Shown one piece after another: positions 1 to 5,125 of a stretch of DNA of 5,125 nucleotides; position 1 is the first letter of the stretch, and each line of letters opens with the position of its first letter. Origin of the DNA: Saprospiraceae bacterium (lineage in GTDB: Bacteria; Bacteroidota; Bacteroidia; Chitinophagales; Saprospiraceae); the NCBI GenBank assembly GCA_029262975.1, contig JAJCYJ010000734.1:1-5125 (forward strand), written 5' to 3'. Position numbers and translations under genes: made by a program. Under the pieces are notes generated by a model. The model saw nothing but the letters and a program-made list of their open reading frames with translations. It was not told the DNA's origin and did not search any database.

Positions 1-706
1 AGCTTATGTATTCGTCAATTGTACCAAGATTTTTTGGTTTTCCGGGAGTGGGTTCCAAAGCCGCGATTTTGTAATGCATCGGAATGACAACTTTCGGATT
101 AATGCGCTTAATCACTTCTGCCGTTTCGTCAGCTTTTAGAATGTGGTAGGTGTCATCTATCGGCAACATTAATATATCTATGTCTGCAAGGTCTTGCATA
201 AGCGTATCATGAATCGGGCCATTGTCTCCCCAATGTGCAATTCTTATACCTGCTGCTTCATAAATGAATATGGTGTTCTTTTGCCCAAATTCTTTACCAT
301 ATGGGTCGCAATGTTTTCCCTTTACGCCTTGGATTTTAAATTCCCCCTCTTTATAATTTCCAGGATTGGTATAAAATGGAATTTGATCTTGCCAATAGGG
401 GTGCAGGTTCCTGAAGATGCCGCCATCATGATCGTAATGAGGATGGGTGCTAAAAATGGCATCAGCATTAATATTTTTTGGGAAGAAATAACTGATCCAA
501 ACCGTGTCAGCATATGGGTCTAATAAGAGTGTATGTTCTTTATAAGAAATTAGAAAACTGGCATGCGCTATATATTCTATTTTAATTTTGTCATCGGCCT
601 CCTCGGAATTCTTCTTTTTGTTTTCTGTATTTATAGTTGGTTTGCAAGAGAATAAAATCAGAAAATATATAATAAGAAAAGAGAAAGAATTAGTAATTAT
701 TTTCAT
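1..706 (-). CDS. UlaG-like metallo-beta-lactamase-fold lipoprotein (C-terminus cut by window edge)
   Basis: The first 235 codons of an MBL-fold hydrolase are present; the 3' end lies outside the window. The ATG at 706-704 starts a lysine-containing n-region and a hydrophobic stretch (residues 5-20) ending in LFSC, a lipobox with Cys21 as the lipidated residue, so the protein should be membrane-anchored on the outer face of the inner membrane or at the outer membrane. A Lys/Glu-rich linker (about 29-40) leads into the enzyme domain. The metal-binding set is complete: HPHYDH (88-93), His131 in GKHC, His158 and Asp161 in HWGD, and His211 in PMHY. The pattern AHASFLI, LLDPY, THPHYDHDGG, HWGD, IPMHY is typical of the UlaG/Lactamase_B_2 branch, which includes cytosolic lactonases and many uncharacterised hydrolases. 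Members are usually about 230-270 residues, so only a short tail should be missing. No Shine-Dalgarno is visible. The substrate is unknown; a lactone or ester is an inference. The family call is firm, the function is not. Confidence 0.9.
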   Translation of the reverse strand, partial: MKIITNSFSFLIIYFLILFSCKPTINTENKKKNSEEADDKIKIEYIAHASFLISYKEHTLLLDPYADTVWISYFFPKNINADAIFSTHPHYDHDGGIFRNLHPYWQDQIPFYTNPGNYKEGEFKIQGVKGKHCDPYGKEFGQKNTIFIYEAAGIRIAHWGDNGPIHDTLMQDLADIDILMLPIDDTYHILKADETAEVIKRINPKVVIPMHYKIAALEPTPGKPKNLGTIDEYIS

Positions 707-861
707 CGCGATTTATTTTTTTGTGCTGCTCTAAAGAAATGTGCTTATTGCAAATGATTCGGAATGGTGTATTTCGAGTTAGAACAATTTTAGATTCATT
801 CAATTAGAAATTTTGAATGTCAACAACCCATATCAGTAATTAAGTCAAGTGCTATTCTGAC

Positions 862-874
862 ATGTCGCGGACAT
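862..874. other. Small hairpin in the gap between the lyase-like and MBL genes
   Basis: A 5-bp inverted repeat, ATGTC-GCG-GACAT, overlaps the 8-bp palindrome GACATGTC at 859-866. It sits in the 264-nt gap (707-970), about 155 nt upstream of the MBL start codon and about 100 nt after the lyase-like stop. No T-run follows on the minus strand, so it is not a convincing intrinsic terminator. It could be a short operator or chance. I found no convincing Bacteroidota-type promoter (TTTG and TAnnTTTG boxes) in the gap and no open frame worth calling. Confidence 0.2.
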
Positions 875-955
875 ACGTCGTTTCATGACCTTGCTCAATG
901 GGAATGCGAACATAATCTATCAATTTTCAACAACGGATTGTAGCATTACGAAGTG

Positions 956-974
956 CTAAGTTGCGTTGACTTAG
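956..974 (-). terminator. Possible stem-loop at the end of the lyase-like gene (weak)
   Basis: A perfect 6-bp inverted repeat, CTAAGT and ACTTAG with a 7-nt loop, spans the TAA stop (973-971) of the lyase-like gene. A second, mutually exclusive 5-bp stem, TAGCA and TGCTA, overlaps it at about 941-958. On the minus strand neither is followed by a T-run, so if transcription ends here it is not by a classical intrinsic terminator. The structure could instead protect the 3' end of the mRNA, or be chance. Confidence 0.25.
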
Positions 975-3649
975 TCTTCTTTTTTTGCTTCTAATTGTTC
1001 AATCTCTTTTTCTTCATCTAACCAATGCATCAACCATGGAATATTGTAAATATGCGTCCACCCAAATACCCTTAATCCTGCAGTTGGACTCCAATTAGAA
1101 ACCCATCTTGACCGATTTTGGAAATCACCCTTTGTAGGTAAATTAGAGACCTCTTCCAGAGCTTCAGAAATGTTCTTTTGCGATTTCAATTCATCAAAAG
1201 AGCTTTTTAATGTTCCTGTCTTAGTCACTTCAGCGCGATGCATGGCTTCATTGAGAAAGCTTTTATCGCCTGTGAATTCATAACCTACAACAAGACTATG
1301 AATAGTAGCAAGATAGGATTCATATTCGTGGTTATAAGGAGGATTGTCCCTGACGGCCCTGGCGTGTCTTATTAACGCCTGTCTGACTTTTTCATCTTTT
1401 GTAATCATAAAGTACTTATACAAACCATGCGAAGCATATATCTGTGAATATCCATAGCGATCGATCGCCAGATTGTCATATTGATCAGGTCCATTTTGCA
1501 AGTGCAACATAATGTCCACCCTGTCCTTCAATTCTTTCAAATATTTAGGATCCTTTGTTGCATCCCAGGCTTCTGTCAGATTCCAAACGGATAAGTACAG
1601 TCTTCGACCAGTAAGACCGTGGTCCCCCCATATTCTTCGTGTATATGAATCAGCGGTAAGCCTCGCTATATCAAGCCCCCGATGATATCCTGTCAGATAA
1701 TAAGATGCCACCCATCCTTTCAACCAGACGTGGGCACTCAGATTTGCTGTCCAATGCTGATCGGCGTGACGTCTTCCGATACCGAGATATGGGCTCGCCT
1801 TTCGCTCTCCCGCTTCCCACTGCCAAAAATCAAGTGATTCATTCGTATCACCATAATAAGGAGGGTCAGTCGGCCAATGAATATTATCTACATCCATTGT
1901 ATGTCGGCTCATCGCTTCGGCAGCTATATAATACTTGGCCTCACCCGTCCGCATAAATTGTAGCCAATACATAAAATCAATAGCAGGCTCGTTATTTTGC
2001 CATCGATACCAGTCTTCCCTGAAAAACACATTTTTTTGATCACCATAATCAAACATCCCATACCATGGTTCCCATTTCTGATTGAATAGCTCCCAATCAA
2101 ATTTGTAATCTAAAGATCTTTCATAGACTGCATTTTTTTCTTCTCTTGGAGCAAACTGACCATATACTTTGCTTTTAGCATATACATCTGCATTGGCATG
2201 AGGTATAGGCGGGTTTAAAAAATAATTCATGGTACGCTCGATATCCCGTTTGCTCTTAGCAGCCTCATGAAAATAATAAACCAATTCACTAGTCTTTGTG
2301 ACGCCCTCTGCGAAATTAGAAACCATACCCTGGTCTCTATTAGTAGAACCTCTGGCAAAACTCATCGGACCTGCCTTTGGTGTCCATAAATATGCTATGG
2401 CTGTACGACCTTCCTGGTCAAATGAAATTTCTTTCGGATACTCTTCCAAAAAATTTCTTATACCTATTCCAATGCCCCATTTATTATCAGAGAGATCTGC
2501 CCAACCGACAGCCCGTTGAGATTCCTTTTTAAGCTGACCATCCACAGAGATTTCTGCTTTAAATCCTCCAATTCTTTCTTCTAAATTAGAATTTGGTACA
2601 GGGGGAACACGATCTGGTTTTGGGCCAGTCTGAAATAGGGAAACTTCACTAAACCCATTTAGTTTTGTCTCATACGAAGTTGGAATAGTTACATCTGACC
2701 AATTTCCTTCATGATAACCGCTATTATATTCGGCTTGATCATCTAACTTGTACTGAAGTGTCAGACCTGTTGCAGCTATCCTGTCATTTGGTTTCATCCA
2801 CCCGCTATCTAAAGAATTAGACTCATCTTTAATTTTGTGATTAGCAGCCAGGGCAATATTGGCATGTTCTCCGCGAACCGGGGCGTGCTTATCGGGGATA
2901 CCGGTATATGTCAATGTATGAAATACCCTGATATAGGATTTGCCGGCGTACAAATGTATTCTGATAATAAACGGAGACTCACGATTGTCTTTTCTATTAT
3001 AAGTATAGACACCTTCTAATCTCATAATGGCGTGCAATGGACCGGATCCCCGCTCCCTGACCGTTCTATGAATTATCGCAGTCGAAGAATCAATGCCCAT
3101 GTCATCGAGTAAATCCAGGAAAGATCCACGACCAGATTTATCTATAGCAATTGTGTCTTCAGTGTCAAAACCATTGCGTTCAACATCCAGTAATACTTCA
3201 TCAATAAATCCGCCGGTTCTTTTATCAATTTTAAACTTCAACGGTCCCGTTTCTACATAACTGCTTTGTCCCCGCCGCTGAGCATTTTTTATCTTTATTT
3301 TGTCTCCTTTGATAGGCGCCTTGTATACATTGTCACCGTATTCCACAATGTATTCGTCATCTTCCGTCGCAAAGAAAAATATCCATAACCACTTCACACT
3401 ATAATCTAAAGGCTCCCAGTTTGTAACGAGGGTCGTTTGAGACGGGATTTCGACACCATTCTTGCCCAGAACACGCACATTATCAGGACATTTTAAATCG
3501 CCTTTTGCAAAAGGAATTCCAATAGTAATTGGAGCCCCCATTGAAGCATTCGATACTTTGATCTGTATTTTATCTCCACCATATAATGCCAAACTGAGAC
3601 ACATGATAAGCGTGACTAGTTTGTATTTATTTATATTTCTCATTGTCAT
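971..3649 (-). CDS. Exported PcRGLX/YetA-like protein, putative exo-acting polysaccharide lyase (PL26-like)
   Basis: An 892-residue protein. The basic n-region (MRNINKYK) and hydrophobic core (residues about 11-22) form a signal peptide, with cleavage likely near residues 24-26 (YGG/DK). Cys17 is not in a good lipobox. Residues about 28-115 match the pattern of the YetA/PcRGLX N-terminal RIFT-barrel domain: VSN, then GIPFAKGDLK, VRVLGKNGVEIPSQ, and NW...YSVKWLW. Residues about 130-480 look like the beta-rich middle region (GPLKFKIDKRTGGFIDEV, GPLHAIMRLEG). From about 495 the protein is Trp/Tyr-rich and helical, like an alpha/alpha toroid, with EPWYGMFDYGD (527-537) and GRRHADQHW (625-633) as notable motifs. 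Length agrees with fungal RGLX (PL26) and Bacillus YetA. PL26 enzymes cleave rhamnogalacturonan I from an end by beta-elimination; applying that here is inference, since family members may act on other acidic glycans. The permease and kinase upstream fit saccharide uptake. The start could also be Met3 (3643). An amber codon separates both from a better ribosome site (see 3653-3679). Confidence 0.8.
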   Translation of the reverse strand: MTMRNINKYKLVTLIMCLSLALYGGDKIQIKVSNASMGAPITIGIPFAKGDLKCPDNVRVLGKNGVEIPSQTTLVTNWEPLDYSVKWLWIFFFATEDDEYIVEYGDNVYKAPIKGDKIKIKNAQRRGQSSYVETGPLKFKIDKRTGGFIDEVLLDVERNGFDTEDTIAIDKSGRGSFLDLLDDMGIDSSTAIIHRTVRERGSGPLHAIMRLEGVYTYNRKDNRESPFIIRIHLYAGKSYIRVFHTLTYTGIPDKHAPVRGEHANIALAANHKIKDESNSLDSGWMKPNDRIAATGLTLQYKLDDQAEYNSGYHEGNWSDVTIPTSYETKLNGFSEVSLFQTGPKPDRVPPVPNSNLEERIGGFKAEISVDGQLKKESQRAVGWADLSDNKWGIGIGIRNFLEEYPKEISFDQEGRTAIAYLWTPKAGPMSFARGSTNRDQGMVSNFAEGVTKTSELVYYFHEAAKSKRDIERTMNYFLNPPIPHANADVYAKSKVYGQFAPREEKNAVYERSLDYKFDWELFNQKWEPWYGMFDYGDQKNVFFREDWYRWQNNEPAIDFMYWLQFMRTGEAKYYIAAEAMSRHTMDVDNIHWPTDPPYYGDTNESLDFWQWEAGERKASPYLGIGRRHADQHWTANLSAHVWLKGWVASYYLTGYHRGLDIARLTADSYTRRIWGDHGLTGRRLYLSVWNLTEAWDATKDPKYLKELKDRVDIMLHLQNGPDQYDNLAIDRYGYSQIYASHGLYKYFMITKDEKVRQALIRHARAVRDNPPYNHEYESYLATIHSLVVGYEFTGDKSFLNEAMHRAEVTKTGTLKSSFDELKSQKNISEALEEVSNLPTKGDFQNRSRWVSNWSPTAGLRVFGWTHIYNIPWLMHWLDEEKEIEQLEAKKED

Positions 3650-3652
3650 ATT

Positions 3653-3679
3653 CTAATTCTTCATTGATTTGTAACCTCC
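3653..3679 (-). promoter_or_regulatory. Shine-Dalgarno plus three-codon ORF directly upstream of, and in frame with, the lyase-like gene
   Basis: GGAGG at 3679-3675 is followed after 10 nt by ATG (3664-3662), then AAG AAT and the amber stop TAG (3655-3653). The stop lies in the same frame as the lyase-like gene, whose first usable ATG (3649) comes 3 nt later. GGAGG is 25 nt from that ATG, too far for normal use. Either ribosomes load at the upstream ATG, stop at once and reinitiate at 3649 or 3643, or the upstream ATG was the original start and a mutation created the amber codon. A sequencing error is also possible. Confidence 0.5.
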
Positions 3680-3800
3680 GTTTTGGTTAAGCCATCAAAA
3701 TAATAAAGACAGTTGGATGATATTATTTAAATTTTCCAAAATATTTCTCCCTGCCACTTCTACCAAAGACTTGGATCTCTGGAAACATCAGAGCAACTCT

Positions 3801-3833
3801 TGTTATATAATTATCAATCCTAATTATTGAACA
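3801..3833. repeat. AT-rich imperfect inverted repeat, candidate operator
   Basis: A 33-bp imperfect palindrome: TGTT, 2 nt, ATAATTA, 7-nt centre, TAATTAT, 2 nt, AACA, so 11 of 13 positions in each arm are complementary. A shorter stem, AGAG-CAA-CTCT (3790-3800), directly abuts it. It lies in the 244-nt gap between the ROK kinase stop and the lyase-like start, about 150-185 nt upstream of the latter. The symmetry and spacing would suit a dimeric regulator, but AT-rich DNA yields such repeats by chance. No T-run follows on the minus strand, so it is a poor terminator. I found no clear promoter boxes nearby. Confidence 0.35.
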
Positions 3834-3893
3834 GATCATAAATACTTTTCTTAGCAACAAATCTTAAACTTTAGTGTTCACCCATTCCGCGAG

Positions 3894-4799
3894 TTAATTA
3901 CGGACTGCTTCTTTATTTTTTATTTCAGTGATATCTGACGCAGTATGCACATTGTAGCACAGTGCTGCTGCTCCTAAGACAGCAATGTCTGATCTCGTCG
4001 AGACTTCTATTTTTATCTTATCAGCAATAGATCCATATACCAGTTTTTTAATTTGTGTCCACATGGATTTTTTAAATAAATTATAAGCCTTTGATACTGA
4101 CCCACCCAAAATGATGATTTCCGGATCAAATGCGTAAAGTATCATATTGATGGCATTTCCAAGATGAAATCCCAATTCGTCAAACATTTTAATAGCTTCC
4201 TGATCGCCGTTAATCGCCCGATCAAATACTACTTCACCAGGGACACCATAGACATTATTGAAGAATTGACCACAGGCATAGTATTCAAAGTATTTATCTA
4301 AATAGGGTATCATTCCAAATTCGCCGGCACCACAATTAATGCCATTATATAGTTTGTCATCAATAATAATCCCTCCTGCCATACCCGTCCCGATGATCAA
4401 GCCGATCATGTTCTTATAATTCTGACCATTGCCAAAATATTTTTCACCCAGGGCAAAACAGTTCGCGTCATTATTTAAATATACCGGAAGGTTATATTTC
4501 TTTTCCAATATGTCCTTTAAATGGACTTCTTTCCATGATGGAATATTTTGCACATCGTAGACGATTCCTTTTTCTGTATCAACCACACTTGGGACACCTA
4601 AGCCTATTGCTTGAACCTCAGTATCAATAACCATATCTATTGTGTCACACAAAGCAGAAATAACTTCCTGTTCAGATCCATTAGAGGGAACACCGGATTT
4701 GTAGCTATCGACTATTTGAGCATTGCGAATCCTACTGGCCAATATTTTCGTACCTCCCAGGTCTACACCTATTATGGATATGTCGTGCTGTTTATTCAA
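3894..4799 (-). CDS. ROK-family sugar kinase
   Basis: A 301-residue cytosolic protein, about the usual length for single-domain ROK kinases, without the N-terminal helix-turn-helix of ROK repressors. It should phosphorylate a hexose or related sugar with ATP. Visible motifs: phosphate-binding DLGGTK (13-18), IGLGVPSVVD (65-74), LNNDAN (108-113) with Asp111 as the expected catalytic base, GTGMAGGII (137-145), GAGEFG (157-162) with Glu160 as a likely sugar contact, and LGGSVS (231-236). The zinc site is degenerate: Met163 stands where ROK proteins usually have His, and the CxCGxxGC cluster is reduced to YYACGQFF (173-180). The start is a TTG at 4799-4797, since no ATG lies in frame between the upstream stop and the DLGGTK motif. 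No Shine-Dalgarno is visible and the permease stop is only 16 nt away, so translation is probably coupled and the genes share an operon. Substrate (glucose, fructose, amino sugar or other) cannot be assigned. Confidence 0.93.
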   Translation of the reverse strand: MNKQHDISIIGVDLGGTKILASRIRNAQIVDSYKSGVPSNGSEQEVISALCDTIDMVIDTEVQAIGLGVPSVVDTEKGIVYDVQNIPSWKEVHLKDILEKKYNLPVYLNNDANCFALGEKYFGNGQNYKNMIGLIIGTGMAGGIIIDDKLYNGINCGAGEFGMIPYLDKYFEYYACGQFFNNVYGVPGEVVFDRAINGDQEAIKMFDELGFHLGNAINMILYAFDPEIIILGGSVSKAYNLFKKSMWTQIKKLVYGSIADKIKIEVSTRSDIAVLGAAALCYNVHTASDITEIKNKEAVRN

Positions 4800-4815
4800 T
4801 ATGAATGTTTGAAAT

Positions 4816-5125
4816 TTATTGTGTTGATTCTGATTGACCGATTATCTGATTATTAATTAATGGCTTCGACCAAAATCCAATACTTCCTATGTAAGCCAGT
4901 CCCAGGAATAAAAAAAACATACCCGCTTTTAGACCAAATATGTCACCCAGCGACCCCACGATTAACGGAATGATCGCACCACCAGCTATACCAGTAACGA
5001 GGATACCCGAAAAAGAACCATGGTGTGATGCGACAGAATTGAGGGCCAATGAAATTATAATTGACCACATGACTGATGCAAAAAATCCTACCATCGGAAA
5101 ACCAATTAATGCGATAGATTTGGAA
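4816..5125 (-). CDS. MFS sugar permease, FHS/FucP-GluP type (C-terminal part only)
   Basis: Only the last 102 codons and the TAA stop (4818-4816) are in the window; the frame stays open to the upper edge (codons start at 5124), so the Met at 5094 is internal and not the start. The segment holds the last three transmembrane helices (window residues about 3-28, 37-59 and 65-84). The loop between the last two carries GSLGDIFG, and the preceding helix has the small-residue run GILVTGIAGGAIIPLIVG. The ISLALNSV...GSFSGILVTGIAGG pattern resembles FucP/GluP-like proton symporters for fucose, glucose or galactose. The short hydrophilic tail ends SESTQ. It would import a monosaccharide, or possibly a small oligosaccharide, across the inner membrane for the ROK kinase encoded 16 nt downstream. 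The exact sugar is unknown. Confidence 0.88.
   Translation of the reverse strand, partial: SKSIALIGFPMVGFFASVMWSIIISLALNSVASHHGSFSGILVTGIAGGAIIPLIVGSLGDIFGLKAGMFFLFLGLAYIGSIGFWSKPLINNQIIGQSESTQ

Noticed and set aside
322..513. Minus-strand 63-codon open frame
   Set aside because: It is an out-of-frame reading of the MBL-fold gene on the same strand; the correct frame is continuous from 706 to the window edge, so there is no frameshift.
194..523. Plus-strand open frame of 109 codons
   Set aside because: It lies antisense inside the MBL-fold gene, whose minus-strand frame carries a lipobox and the full metal-binding motif set. The plus-strand product shows no recognisable domain.
781..830. 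TTGACA-like and TAAAATTG-like boxes upstream of the MBL gene on the minus strand
   Set aside because: The spacing between them is about 28 nt, which fits neither a sigma70 (about 17) nor a Bacteroidota-type (about 19-21) promoter.
956..990. Plus-strand intrinsic terminator: CTAAGT/ACTTAG stem followed by a T-rich tract at about 975-987
   Set aside because: No plus-strand gene ends here. The T-rich tract is simply the antisense of the Lys/Glu-rich C-terminal codons of the lyase-like protein.
2837..3019. Plus-strand short open frames inside the lyase-like gene (also at 1705-1956, 2298-2519 and 3462-3656)
   Set aside because: They are antisense shadows of a continuous 892-codon frame with recognisable domains, and they have no motifs of their own.
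4611..4856. Plus-strand 81-codon open frame across the kinase start and permease end
   Set aside because: It is antisense to two well-supported genes and shows no recognisable domain.

Overview
The window looks like part of a carbohydrate-utilisation locus from a Bacteroidota-type bacterium. The evidence is AT-rich DNA, mostly weak or absent Shine-Dalgarno sites, a lipoprotein with a short lipobox, an FHS-type sugar permease of a form familiar from Bacteroidota, and a large secreted YetA/PcRGLX-like protein. The taxonomic call is an inference from gene style, not from a marker gene. All four supported genes lie on the minus strand, so transcription runs from high to low coordinates.

In transcription order: (1) 5125-4816 is the C-terminal end of a 12-helix MFS sugar permease (FucP/GluP-like), cut by the window edge. 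(2) 4799-3894 is a ROK-family sugar kinase that begins 16 nt after the permease stop. It probably uses a TTG start and is almost certainly co-transcribed with the permease. (3) A 244-nt gap (3893-3650) holds an AT-rich imperfect inverted repeat and an unusual translation-initiation region. (4) 3649-971 is an 892-residue exported protein resembling the PcRGLX/YetA family (exo-rhamnogalacturonan lyase type, PL26-like). (5) A 264-nt gap (970-707) holds only weak hairpins. (6) 706-1 is a UlaG-like metallo-beta-lactamase-fold lipoprotein, cut at its C-terminus by the window edge.

A reasonable working model is that the exported YetA/PL26-like protein attacks a pectin-like or other acidic polysaccharide outside the cytoplasm. 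The permease would import a released sugar and the ROK kinase would phosphorylate it. The metallo-beta-lactamase lipoprotein would be an envelope hydrolase, possibly of a lactone or ester, but its substrate cannot be read from sequence. No SusC/SusD pair, regulator, sulfatase, mobile element, RNA gene or CRISPR array is visible. No strikingly novel system is evident. The most notable details are an in-frame amber codon between a good Shine-Dalgarno/ATG and the start of the lyase-like gene, the loss of the usual zinc-site residues in the ROK kinase, and the inverted repeat upstream of the lyase-like gene.
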